A stretch of DNA of 64,000 bases, taken from Allomyces macrogynus ATCC 38327. Lineage: Eukaryota > Blastocladiomycota > Blastocladiomycetes > Blastocladiales > Blastocladiaceae. The DNA lies in NCBI GenBank assembly GCA_000151295.1, contig GG745330.1, forward strand, positions 714,102 through 778,101. The letters are read 5' to 3'. Both the position numbers and the translations under genes were made by a program. This document shows, in pieces, positions 36,368 to 48,000 of the stretch (positions within the stretch are counted from its first letter, which is position 1; every line of letters starts with the position of its first letter). Under the pieces are notes generated by a model that had not been told where the DNA came from, did no database searches, and saw nothing but the letters and a program-made list of their open reading frames with translations.

Positions 36368-39300
36368 TCAGCGCGGCTGGTACTGGTTGTACCCCTGGTA
36401 CTGCTGCTGCTGCTGCTGCTGGCCGTATTGCGGCGTGCCGCCCTGCTGCTGCCGCAGCTTCGACAGTTCCTGGTTCATCTCCTCGGACTGGTACCCGAGC
36501 TGCGCGTCCCACCGGTCAAGGTCTGAGAGCGTCGACATGGGCCGTGTTCCGGCGGCACCCCCGCTCGGGAGCGGCGGAACGCTACCACTGGCGCCGGCAC
36601 CGTTCATGTCCTCGTAGAACGTGTAAGTCGAGTAGAGTGTATCCGGACGGTTGCCCTGCTTCTTGTCGAGGTAGACCGACTGGTGGTGCTGCAGCTGCGG
36701 GTCATCGAGCACGTTCATGAGCGCTGAGAACGAGAAGGGACGGCCCTGCTCGTGCTGCGAGATGATCGACTCGCGCACGGCCGGCGGCAGCTGGGAGACC
36801 TTGGCTTCAAGTTCCTTGCGAGTCTCGGGCGAGAAACCCTGCGGCGGCGCCTGCTGGCCGCCAGCGGCACCCTGCTGTGGCTGGTCGTCGGTCGAAATGC
36901 GCTCGAGAACCGCCATGAGCGCGTTGATGCTCGACGGGTCCGCGGGCACTGCCGTCTGCCGCGAGTCGTCCATGCCACGCTGCTGCTGCTGCTGCTGCTG
37001 CTGTTGCTGGTCACCGAATTGCATGTTCGACACGTCCATGAGCGGCGCCGAGTCGAAAGCGAGGTCGAGCTGTTTGGGCTGCTGCATCTGCGGCGGCTGC
37101 GACTGCTGCTGCTGCGGTGCTTGTTGCTGCTGGTCATGCGGCTGCTGCTGCTGGAAATGCGAGTAGTACATCGAGAACCGTTCCGGGTCGGCGTAGGTCG
37201 ACTTGCGGAACTCGTAGTGCGGCACTTCCTCGACGTACGGCTCGACAAAGTTCATGGGCATCACACCCATCTGGCCTGTCGACAAGTTGGTGCCCTGCGC
37301 CCAGCCGTCGTCGTAAATGTCAAAGATCGCAATGATGTCGCCCTCGACTAGCTCCATTTCGTCGGGCTGCGTCGGGTCGTACCCGCGCACCGCGCGGTAC
37401 CGCGGGGCCTGCAGTTCCGGCATGTCCGGGTCCAATTGGCCGTCCTGCGGCGCGGCAGCGGCTACGCCGGCATTGCCGGGCAGAGCGGGCATCGGCTGCG
37501 ACGCGGCCGAGAGTTTGCCCAGGTTGCGGCTCAGCGATGCCGACATCATCATCGACGACACGCGCTTGTTGGGCTTGGGCGACGCGGTCTGATCGCGGTT
37601 CGCAATCGCATTGGCGGCCATGACCGCGCCAGCACCGACGAGGGCACCGGCGACCGCGGCACCGGCAAGCGCCATGCCCGAGTGGCCCGACGACTGTTGC
37701 TGCTGCAGCTGCGGCGGCGCCTGCTGCTGCTGGAGCTGCGCGGGAGCCTGCTGTTGCGGCGGGTACTGCTGCTGCTGTTGCGGCGGGTACTGCTGCTGCG
37801 GGGGTTGCTGCTGGAACTGCTGCTGCTGCTGCGGGTACTGCGGCTGCGGCTGCTGGGGCGACATGGGCTGCTGCTGCTGCGGCGGGTACTGCTGCTGTGC
37901 GGGCGGCTGCTGCTGGAACTGCTGCTGTTGCTGCGGCGGCATCTGCTGCTGCTGTGGCTGCTGGGGCGGGTACCCTTGCTGTTGCTGTTGTTGCTGTTGC
38001 TGCTGCTGCTGGCCATTGTACGGTGGCACCGGCTCGTCGCCATTGACATAGTACCCATTCCCCGTGTTCGCGGGCCCCTGCGGCGCCTTGGCGGGCATCG
38101 GCCCCATCGAGTACGCGCCGGGCTTGTCGCCCATCTGCTGCATCGGCTGGTTGTTGTTCATCGGCTGCGGCGGCGCCGCCCCCCAGTTATCCGAGTCGCG
38201 GCGGTCCTGCATCCCCTTGGCCGCGGCGGCATTGTTCTTGGCGCCACGCTTGCGCATCACGACGAAACCGACAACTGCCGCAATCAGCACAAGAACCCCG
38301 ACACCGATCCCGATCATCGCGCCCATGCCGAGCCCGGACGACGATTCCGAGACGGCCGACGCGTCGGCGGCGTTGTTGGTGGTGGTCGAGCCCGACGACG
38401 TGGTCGACGACGAGGAGCCGCCGGTGGTGGACGACGACGAGGACGACGACGAGCTCGACGACTGGCAGATGGTGCTGCTCGCGCCCGACGCGCACAGCGA
38501 CGGGTCGCAGACCGATGACTTTTCCGTGTAACCTATGGCGAGTGGCGCAGCAGCGGCGCATCAACAACTGGCTACGACACCAGAATTTGTGCTTGCTCGG
38601 CACCCGATCACGATGACGACGTACCGCAAGTGCCCGGCTCGTTGGTGTCGCCCGACACGCAACTATTGTCGGCGCCGCCAAACGCGGAGGTCGCGTCGTT
38701 GCACGACTTTTGGTAGGCCGCGACCGCATCGGACCGCTTGGTGTTGGACCCGGGACACATGGCCGAGTCGGAGAAGGTGGCCTGCAGGCCCTGCACGTAG
38801 TTGAGGCACGTCGACTTGCACAGTGCAATCTTGGACTTAAGCGAAGTGGCCACCTTGGAAGAGCACCGCGTCGACTGGCTGATGATGGTCATGCACGTCA
38901 TCTGCAGTGGTGATGAAGGGGAAAAAAAAACCAACGTCAGACTTTCGGCTCAATTTCGACGACCACCATCACCATCGCCGGAGCAGGAGAAGACCAAAGA
39001 CGTACGGAGAGCAAGTACCGCTGCTTCGAGTTCTTGTAATTCGAGCAGCCGAAGTTGCTCGAGAACCACGCTGGATACGTCGGACTGCTGTCGCCCGCCA
39101 TGGTCGCCTGCTCGCCGCGCAGCCAGATGCGGAACCGCGTGTCGAACGTTTGTGTAATCGACTGCGACTCGTTGGTCTTTTTCCAGAGCGTCGCATAGTT
39201 GTTGGTCTGCTTCAGGTCAATGTAGGCGCCTGCCCAACCCGAACAGAAATTCCAGTCAGGCTTGATTTGCAAACAGTCGTCGGACACAGTGTCGGTCGAG

Positions 39301-39419
39301 AGACTGGCCGTTGGCGTCTTCTGCGCGTGCGCCGTCGGCGCGCCGGCGAGTGCCGCGAGAAGCACGACGAGCGTCAGCGCGAGGCCGGCGGGCCACGTCA
39401 TGGTCGACGCGCGGGCCAT
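36368..39419 (-). CDS. Single-pass membrane protein: Cys-rich ectodomain, polyQ tail, SH3 domain
   Basis: Exons 39006-39419, 38625-38901, 36368-38532 (951 aa). Both introns start GTACGT. A signal peptide (about 1-33, 'LALTLVVLLAALAGAP') precedes a Cys-rich secreted domain (about 34-250; more than ten Cys), a Ser/Thr stalk, and one membrane helix ('MIGIGVGVLVLIAAVVGFVV', about 300-322) followed by basic residues, so the rest should be cytosolic. The tail has glutamine/proline runs from CAG/CTG repeats, then an SH3 domain (about 605-660, 'RYRAVRGYDPTQPDEMELVE') and more polyQ. The layout recalls fungal surface sensors such as Fus1 or Sho1, but the ectodomain is not one I can name. Predicted role: cell-surface sensing or polarity scaffolding. 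Confidence 0.8.
37680..38020. repeat. CAG/CTG-rich low-complexity tract coding polyQ/P
   Basis: Interrupted CTG (plus strand) runs code glutamine tracts with Pro/Tyr spacers in the SH3 membrane protein. Shorter runs lie at about 36403-36420 and 36970-37012. Confidence 0.9.
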
Positions 39420-40315
39420 GGCGCGAGAGTTCGAGACGAAAGGACGACCAGAGCGCGTCCGGAGAGAGCAAGCACACACAGCGGTCGACCGCGGCTGTCG
39501 AACAACGAGCACGGTGGCGTGGGTGGAGTATCGAGCAAGGCCGGCGAGTCGGCGCCCACGAGTAATGAAAATTGGGCCACGCGCGAGTCTTGGCGAGCGA
39601 CCACTCGAATGCGGGTTGGCGCGCGTTGGTTGGCGCGGCCGCGTCTAGCGTCTATCGAGAAGCGGTGGAGAACGCGCGCGCGTGCGATGGGCTCGGCCTC
39701 GCCAGCGAGGGACGACAGGCACGGCCGGTCGGGGTGGTGGTCGGGAAGCGCCAAAGGAGAGAAAGCCGGGCGATGGGCGGCGGGTCGGTTGGGGAGGGCG
39801 CGCGCGCAGGATTCGTTCGGGACTTGGCCGGGCACGCGCGCGGTGGCGAGAGCGGGTGCGGGGGCGTCGCGCTCGTCGGTGAGGCGAGCAACAGAAAACA
39901 AGGCTCGAAACGGGATTGTCGTTCGGTGTGGTTGGTGGTCGTGGTCGTAGTCGTTCGCTTTGAAGGTCGGTGGCGACGGCTGGCCGCGCGGCGACAAGTG
40001 GCGCGCTGGCCGCGCGCAGGCGGTTGCCGTGCGCGCAGTGTGGCACTGTCCAAATCACCTGATGCAGGAAAAGAGCGCCGCAAAACTGTGTGCGGCATCA
40101 ACTGTTCCATCAAACTGCTTTTCGTGTGTCAACCACACACTTACACATGTGACCGCTTCAAACATGATCAGCGCTTGCAAGTCTTGCTCGCCTTGTCGTT
40201 CACGTCCTGCCCCCAAGCTCTCCACCCGCTGTCAACAACCACTCATCCACCCTCCACGCCGTCTTGCAAGGACCAGCATCATTGGCGGCAATTTGGGACC
40301 TGGTTTACGCTCGCC
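39420..40315. promoter_or_regulatory. Divergent intergenic region (SH3 protein / rhomboid)
   Basis: These 896 bp lie between diverging starts. The left part is GC-rich, the right part (40090-40280) pyrimidine-rich on the plus strand, as in a 5' leader. No gene is recognised. Confidence 0.4.
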
Positions 40316-41743
40316 ATGCTCCACCACCTGGCCCTGACCGCGGCGCGCCCGCTTTCCTCAGCGTCGACCCGTACCGCGGCCCTTCGGTCCCTGCTGCACC
40401 AGCGATCGCTCACCTGGTCAACTCGCAGCGCCCTCCAGTCCGCTCTGTTGCCGCGCAGGAATCTTCTCCACCCGACATTGCTCTCGCACGCCCTCTCCAC
40501 GACCGCCGTTGCTCGCTCGCCGCGGTCCAGCCCGGTCCATCAACCCGCGATTGAGATTGTCGTCGATGCCGACGAGCAACCCAGCCATTCCGGGCAGCGT
40601 CGCGTGCGGTATCTGAGGCCAACGCTCTTCGCCGTCGCCGGGTCCTTTGCTGCGTTTTTGCTCGGCGTCTACTTTTACGACCAGCAGCAGTATGCGGCCG
40701 TGAGTGGGGCTGGCGGCCGTCGTATCCTGACTCTTCGCGAAGTGCTCATGCGCCGGCGCGAAGACGCCGAAGAGGCCCGCGCGGCCATTCTACGCCGCAT
40801 CGCGCGCTGGCCCGAGTCGGTTCCGCTCGAGGCCAAGAAGGCCGTCGCCATGGTCGTCAACAAGTGGTTTGCGCTGCACGACAGTACGCAACGATTCCTT
40901 TCTGGTGATGGAAATTTTGGTCGTTCACGGCGCTCATCTCCTATTCCACGGCCCAGGTCAAAAGACTATGACTGGTCTCATTGCCATCAACACGGCCGTG
41001 TTCCTCCTCTGGCAGCTGCCGCATCCGGCCGTGCAACGGTTCATGTATCAGTGGTTCACGCACAACCCGCTCTCGGGTAAGTCGATCACGCTCTTGACCA
41101 GCATGTTCTCGCACCAGACGGCCCTGGTACGGTTCATTGCCGCGCGACCCCTGATCATAAATCGCACTTCGCTGACCTTCCATCGCGCACAACAGCACCT
41201 CGGTCTCAACATGTTTGGTCTGTGGTCGTTTGGCTCGTTTGTCCACCACGCATTTGGCGGCCGTGAAGAGTTCCTCGCCTTCTACATTGCCGCCGGCTTG
41301 CTGTCGGGGTTGGGCTCGCACGTCCTGTCGCTGCGCACCATGCAACACGCCAGTATTCTGCCGTCGCTCGGCGCGTCGGGCGCTCTGTTTGCGTGCCTCG
41401 GCGTCGCGACCGTGCAAGCACCGGACACGAACGTTGGGCTCGCGTTTGTCCCAGGCATTTCGACGCCCATCAAGGTAAATAGCGCGCCTGCTTTTGCTCT
41501 CTTTGTGTTTCGCATTTGCTCATCTATCTTCTTCACCCATAGTACGTCTTCCCGGGCCTGGTCGCGCTCGACCTCGTTGGTGTCGTGCGCAACTGGCGGC
41601 TGTTCGACCATTTCGCGCACCTGAGCGGTTCCATGTTTGGCTTCGCCTACATGACGTTCGGACGCGAGATCTTGTGGTATAACACGCTGGAAAAGTACAT
41701 TGAGCTCAAGCACGGTCTCGCCGTCAAAACGGGCCGCGCATGA
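40316..41743 (+). CDS. PCP1: Mitochondrial rhomboid protease (PARL/Pcp1)
   Basis: Exons 40316-40883, 40957-41126, 41196-41474, 41543-41743 (405 aa). Introns are 68-73 bp. A Leu/Arg/Ser-rich presequence is followed by one hydrophobic helix ('TLFAVAGSFAAFLLGVYF'), then the rhomboid core: 'GLIAINTAVFLLWQLP', 'MFSHQTALHLGLNMFGLW', catalytic Ser in 'LGASGALFACLG' (about residue 305) and catalytic His in 'FDHFAHLSGSMFG' (about 362). The extra N-terminal helix is the PARL 1+6 topology of the inner mitochondrial membrane. The yeast counterpart processes Ccp1 and the dynamin Mgm1. It converges on ORC3 (94 bp). Confidence 0.95.
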
Positions 41744-41837
41744 TCTGTGTTGAAGCGCTGTCTTGTCATTTGTAGCATGTACATTTCCTAGCCGCCAATT
41801 TATTGAGCCGTCGCGAATAGAAACGCGTCCAACCCAA

Positions 41838-44272
41838 TCAAACATTGCCCCACGTCAGCCGCTGCACATGGTCGGTCTTGCGGTTCGTCGGTTTGATGAA
41901 CCCGAGCACCTGCAGCTCGGCCACGGCGCGAATGAACCGCACAAACGTGACTTTCTCGTCGTCGACAAAATCGGGCGCGCGCCGAATGATCGTGACAAAC
42001 GCCGTGTACCAATCAAACAGGTTGATGAGCCGCCCGCACTCGAGGTGCAGCTTGTAGAGAATGCTCGCGTCAGGCTCGAGGAGCGGCGCGTCGCTGCTCG
42101 CGACATTGAGATACACCTCGGGTCGCAGGAGCGCCGTTTGAACCGACGTGCGCGGTTGGGCCGTTAACGTCTACGAGATGGGGACGGATTCAGTCATCGC
42201 CCGCTCCGCACGCACACAAACGTGCTCAACGACACGCACCGTATCCAGCGCTAGCACGCGGTCTTGGTACAACAACTCGTGCGCGACCAGCGTCTTGGGC
42301 GGGACCAACCACGCCTCGAGCGTGGTCTGCAACCAATCGCAGATTTCCGCCGCCAGCCGAATCGTGCGGCCCGACACAGACGTCAAATCGCGCTTCTTCT
42401 CGGCCGGAGTGATCGCGCCCGTCGCGCCCGTGCGCCGTGCCCACGCGCGGTCCTCCTCCTGCCGCTCCAAAATCGCGAGCGCACGGCGCTTCGTCGATTC
42501 GGGGCCCGGCGTCAAGTCTAAGTCGGTGAAGGCCGTCGCCGCTTCGGACGCTGACCGCGTGCGCTTGCGCGACCGTGGTGTCCGCGCCGTCGACTGAAAT
42601 ACATTGAAGGTCGTGTCGCGCATGCGCGCGCCAATGTGGTCGTCGTCGGAAAGGTCGCTGTCGCTCGAGGCCTCGGAGTCGGACCCGCGCTCCTCGATGA
42701 TTAGGGCCTCGATTTGCGCGGTGAAATCGGCGATGCGCGCGAGTTCGGGCGCGAAGGTGTCGCCGTGGTGCGTGAGGCCCGCGGCGACGGTCGCGAGGAC
42801 ACCGTGCAGGTCGCGCAGCGGCACGCGAAGCACTTTCATTTCGTAGGGCAGTTTCCTGGAAGCGAAACAAAGTGAGAAAGAGCAAACTCACCACGTCTAC
42901 CAAAACCGTTGAGCAACGCACCGGAACAGCTGCAGCATGAGCCGCACTTGCACGTCGAGCATCAAGTTCGAGTCGAGCGCCACCTGGTAGACGTACGCGA
43001 GCGACCGCTTGGAAATGCGCGTGTGCGCCTGTAGCCGCAGCACTATGTCGACCGCGCACGCGTGCCGCCGGTGGTACGCGTCGAGCGCATCGAGCCATTT
43101 CTCCACGTGCTCGCGCAACACCGCGTTCGACGTGAGCAGGTCGAGCGCCAGCTTGGTATCGTCCGCCTCGATCGCCGATGCCAACCGGCGGACTTCAGTG
43201 CGAATCGACGGTACAGCACGAACAAGGTCCCAGTGGTTGGGCGTCATGGCATCCATGGCCGTTTGCCGGATTGAAAGAGGCACGAGGAACGAGAGCGGGT
43301 TCGCAAAGAAAAAGTCCATGGTCGCGTAACGCAGCGCGCGGCCGATTTCCGTGACCGACAGGTTGCTGTAGTGGAACCGCGACACGACAAACTCGATGAT
43401 TGATGCCGCGAATCGCAGACCGAGCGAGCGCGGGCCGTTGCTGTCGCCGTCAGAGCTCGATTGCGCCAGCAACGACGTCGGGTCAATAAACAGGTGGCGG
43501 AACAAGTAGTCAAGAATATCCTTGGCCTTGGACAGCTGGAACGACGTCGTGTGGATCGCATTGAGCGCCTGGTGATCGAGCCCGCGCGCCAGCACGTCCG
43601 GCAGCGTCGAAAGGCCGAGAATCAGGACAAATGGAATACCTCCGCTATGTGCCGGGTCGCCGCCCATGCGCTTCATAATCCGGATCAGGTGCGAGACCAC
43701 GGCCAAGTCGCACGACTCGAGCTCGGGGATCAAAATTGGGACCGCCGACGGCGCGGTCGACTGCTGCGCAAACCACGCGACCAGGTCGTCCACGTCGTCC
43801 GACGCATCCCCCGCCAGCTTGCCAATCAGGGCGCGCAGCGTCTGCCGAATCGTCGCGAGTTCAGCACTCGCAAGAACGACCACCGGTGCTGCGTGCGCCA
43901 CGTCGGTCGCGAGACGCTTCTCGATCATGTCGAACGCGACAAGATTATCTGACACGTTGATGCCCGACAGGATCACGGCCGTCGGAATTTCCTTGGTCGT
44001 GCTCATGGATGCGGCGGCAGGACCGGTCCATGCGTCGCGCGTAAACTGCGTGACCGCATCGACGGTGGTCTGGAACGCGTACTGCGTCGCTTGCTCGAGA
44101 ACGTGGTCGAGAAAGGCGCGCGAGCTGCGGTATGCTTGCTCGCGCATGGACGTGAGGACCGGCGGTTCGTCCCCCGAGAACAGAGGGGGGAACAGCGGCC
44201 GTTCTGTGCGGTCCCACCGGGTGGATGATTATTACACGTCTCTGAAGATTTGGATGTCGGCTAAAACGTACC
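41838..44272 (-). CDS. ORC3: Origin recognition complex subunit 3
   Basis: Recognised exons: 44272 upward (5' end unresolved), 42922-44203, 42240-42855, 41838-42170; introns of 68, 66 and 69 bp begin GTACGT, GTGCGT, GTGCGT. About 745 residues are covered (family about 610-720). An inactive AAA-like N-half ('PTAVILSGINVSDNLVAFD', no Walker A) precedes 'RYATMDFFFANPLS', a disordered acidic insertion (about 42600-42720), and the C-terminal winged helix 'FIRAVAELQVLGFIKPT' then 'RKTDHVQRLTWG', a strong ORC3 signature. It is part of the ORC that loads MCM at origins. Upstream of 44272 a Pro/Lys-rich frame is open without ATG, so the start lies in a further exon I could not place. Confidence 0.88.
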
Positions 44273-44364
44273 ATGATCGTCCTTGGTCACGCTTCTTGAT
44301 TTGGCCAGTTTCGACTTGGGCGGTGACTTGGGCGGTGGTCGACGAACGCGCGGGATGAAAGTGA

Positions 44365-45014
44365 CAGGCTGGAATTATTGCTGAACGTGTCAGGACGAAG
44401 TTGGTACGGGATGAACAACATTATCAATCGCGCATACAGACTTCAGTCAAAGAGGTCGAGGAGTCGATGTCTGTGGTCGTGGTCGTCAGGGCTGACCTCT
44501 TGTTCGCCATTGGTTGTGCTCAGACTGCTCGAAATCGAGCCGATGCTGGTTTGCGTGGAGAATGTTGCTACACTAAGACGAGAAATATAATGCGGGCTGT
44601 CACGTTTTGATAATGGTTTGATGTTCGAGGCGGGTCGTCCCTGTGAAGCAAAAATATTGAGGTGATGGAACAACAAAAACATTAGTCGTGCAATAATCGA
44701 ACTTGTGACGAACGACTCACGCTGGGACACGACGCTGGCCTCCTGAACTATTACAAGTGTCTGTGGTGTTCCGGATTTACGCATACTTCTTGCCCGTCAG
44801 TGCTCGTTCGACGCTAACGTACTGGATGGATACAACTGGAGATGATCTTGCCCAGCACGCTCAATACGACACGGCTCTCTCAATGTCTTCAGACGTCTCG
44901 GGACTCCACCCGACAGTACACGCGAAACGAAATAAATATGGTCAATACCGAATCGCGCGTATCAGCACTCAAGTCTCCACCTAATGCCGACCTACCAAGT
45001 CTCCTCCATGCACG
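44365..45014. other. Intergenic, ORC3 5' side / HEAT gene 3' side
   Basis: About 650 bp with balanced composition. It must contain the ORC3 promoter and probably its first exon. No other gene is recognised. Confidence 0.4.
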
Positions 45015-48000
45015 TCACGGTGCAGCCTGAACCCCGCCACCTACATCACTCACCCCCTCCAAAATACACCAGTGCAGCAAGTCATTCAGCTCCTGCTTTT
45101 CCGGGTAATCCTCGCGCGACACGAGCGCGCCCATGGCCTCGATCAACCTTGCGCGGTGCGCGTCCGTCATCGCAGCCCCACCAAGCAACCGGCGCACCAA
45201 CTGGATCGCGGCACGGCACACGGCCCAGATCGGGTCGCGCCAGTAATGCACAAGCAAATCGACCATGTCCTGGATAACATTCGGGTCTCCGCCCTGCACG
45301 GCGAGGCCGACCGCGAGCTTGAGCAGCGTGCGCTTGCGGTGGTACAGGTGCTCACTCGCAGACGACGTCCCGGCCATGGCCACGTCCGCGACCGTCGGTA
45401 AATCACGCATCGCGAGCACACCTCGCTGCGCGGCCGCACAGTCGGCGCGCAATTGTGCGACCGTGGCCAAGTACAGCTCGTGCCGGTGGTCGGCGGGGAC
45501 GGGTACCTGGAGGAGCGCCGACGCGGCGGCCGCGCGAACGCCACGGTGGTCGTCACGGAGTTGGGCGGCCAGGACCGTGAGCATATCGGGTGATGGTGTG
45601 CGCGTGCACCCGAGAATCGCGACGAGAGCCGTCTGGATACGCACGTGGTGCGCGAGCTCGCGGTCGCGGTCGGCAACGACTTGCGTCAATGTCTGCAGGT
45701 GTCGCTCGTGCACGTCTTCCGTCGCGAGCCGGGGCATGCTTGCCGCTGGTGAAGCCGGTGTTGCCGCGGACGCGGATTGCGGCGGCCAGCTGCCCTGTCG
45801 CAACGTCGCAAATGTGCTCATGGCCGCGTGCAATGTCGCGGCCATGGGCAGATCAGCAAACTCGTCGGTGAACAGGGGCGACGCGTGCACGTCGTGGAAG
45901 AGCTGCGTGCGCAACTTGGACGCGCTGCTCGCCGCATGGTTGAGCACGTGCACGAGCAGCGACTGGATCACGCCTTCGCTCTCGGTCTTGGCGAGCGCGC
46001 GGTACAGGTTCCGGACCACGCTGAGCAAGTGCGCCTCTTCGGCCGCCGCGGCACGGTTCGAGATCGACGTCCTGGCGAGCCCATCAACGCCGTGCCGACT
46101 GCCGCGCCGGCCCTTGGACGCACCAACACCATGGATGGTGGACAACGACCGCGCCGGTGACCGCCCCTGCAAGTGCTCAAATAACAAATGCACGACGCGC
46201 ACCACGTCGGCCGCGTCCAAGCCCTTGACGATCCCGCTCAGCGACACCGCCTGATCCGGCATGAAGAGCCCCTTCTGAGCCGCTTGCACGACAGCCGGAA
46301 TCTCGTCCGCGACCAGGACCAGCTCGCACGTTCTGCGCTCGATCGGCGGCAAGAACGCGCACGCGACCACCTCAATCGCCGCAATCCGCTCGCGGACGTG
46401 CGCGCTCAACACGGCCGGTATCGCGCACGATTGGAGGTGCGTGAAGAGCGGGTGCACAAACGAAGGCGGCGCATACACGGCCGTGAGCCGACGCAGAACC
46501 GCATACACGCGCGTCGTGTCCTCGGCATCGCTGCATCGGTCGAGAATCGCGAGCATTGCGTCGTACACGGCCGTGGCACGCGCCATGTGCGCCTCCGGTG
46601 ACGTCGCCGCCGTCAGGAGAATCAAGTCGACGACCAGGTCGGCGACGAGCAGGCGTGTCGAAATGACGGACCGGGTCGACGCCATGCCTGGCGCGAGCAG
46701 GTCCAGCAGCGGGTCGATTTTGGCCGGTGCGAACTCGGGCAGAAACCGGTGCAGCCGGCGCAATGCGTGCAGGACGCCGTTGAGCGGGCCTTGCGAGTTG
46801 AGCGCGTGCATGAGTAGGCCGAGAACGTGCTTGAATGCCGACGCCGTGTGCTCGGAAAGTCGTTCGAGCGCACGGTAGACGGGGTCGTTGTCGATCTCGA
46901 CACAAAGCAGATGGTCCATGAGCAAAGCGCACACGTGGTCAAGCGCTGACTCGTGCATGCACGCAAACTCGGCGAGGACCAAAATGGCCGCGGACCGCAG
47001 GTGGACACAGTCGAGCGCGCGCTCGAGGTAATAGAGCACTTGCGCCAAGGTCGAGTCGGGTACCCATCCGGTCAACCTGCTCACGAGCGCTGGAATCCCG
47101 TCGAGCCGGCGGGCATGCGTCGAGTTGCCCATGCTCCTGGCCGCGTCGTGACTACTTGCGAGTGCAGTCTGTGCATCGACACGGTTCTGCTGCGCAATCG
47201 ACAAGGTCTTATTCTCGTCGAGAATCTCGTCGAGCGTCAGCGCCTGGGGCAAGGCCGTTGCATCGTCGGCGTGCGGCGTGACCACGGCCACGAGCACGTC
47301 GCTCAAACTCATCAACTGGCCTAATAAGTGCCGCGACACAACATGCGCAACACTTGGCGCCTGGTCAGCGGCCAACGGCAAGATTGCCCACCCGGCCAGG
47401 TGCCGGTCGGCCTCCTTGAGTGCCGGAAACTGGTGCAGAATCGCCTGGACGCTCGCGGCACGGAACGCCGGCGACGCTGACGTGACGAGCGGGAGGCAGT
47501 GCGTGACAATCGCGTGCGCAAGCGATGGGTGCCGAACGTTGCCTAGCGCCTCGAGGTGCAGCCGCACAAGCCGTTTACGTTCCTCAGCCGACAAGTTTTG
47601 CAGCAGCGGGTCGGCGGCAAGGTGGATTTGCTTGGCTTGCATGACGAGATTCATTTCGTACCGCACGTACTGGAGGTAGTCGGGCGCGTTCGTGTCCGAC
47701 AAGATGCGAAACACGCACGACCAGACGGCGCGCGCGGCCTCGGCAATGGGCGGGTCGCGGTCCATGCAGCACTGTCGCACCACGTCGCGCACTTCGGCAA
47801 GCCGCGCGTTGAGACCGACGGGGAATACGAGACAGCACGTCTCGAGAAACTGCAGCGCACTCAGTCGTACGGGAAGGTGCGGGTTGTTGATGGCCCAGTC
47901 GAGCGCCGTGCCAAGGAAATGGTGCACGAGGTATTGCGCCACGTTGGGCACTTTGGTGCGCACGAGCATGGTCGCCATGTCGAGCGCCGAGCAGACGTAG

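Noticed and set aside
37436..38518. Leu/Arg-rich 360-codon plus-strand frame
   Set aside because: It is the CTG complement of the CAG-coded glutamine tract in the SH3 membrane protein.
42171..42221. 51-bp intron in ORC3 from GTTTGT
   Set aside because: The GTGCGT donor at 42239 gives a 69-bp intron matching the local length and consensus.
42856..42900. 45-bp intron in ORC3 using GTAGAC as donor
   Set aside because: A better donor (GTGCGT at 42921) gives a typical 66-bp intron and the smooth join LFR|KLPYEM.
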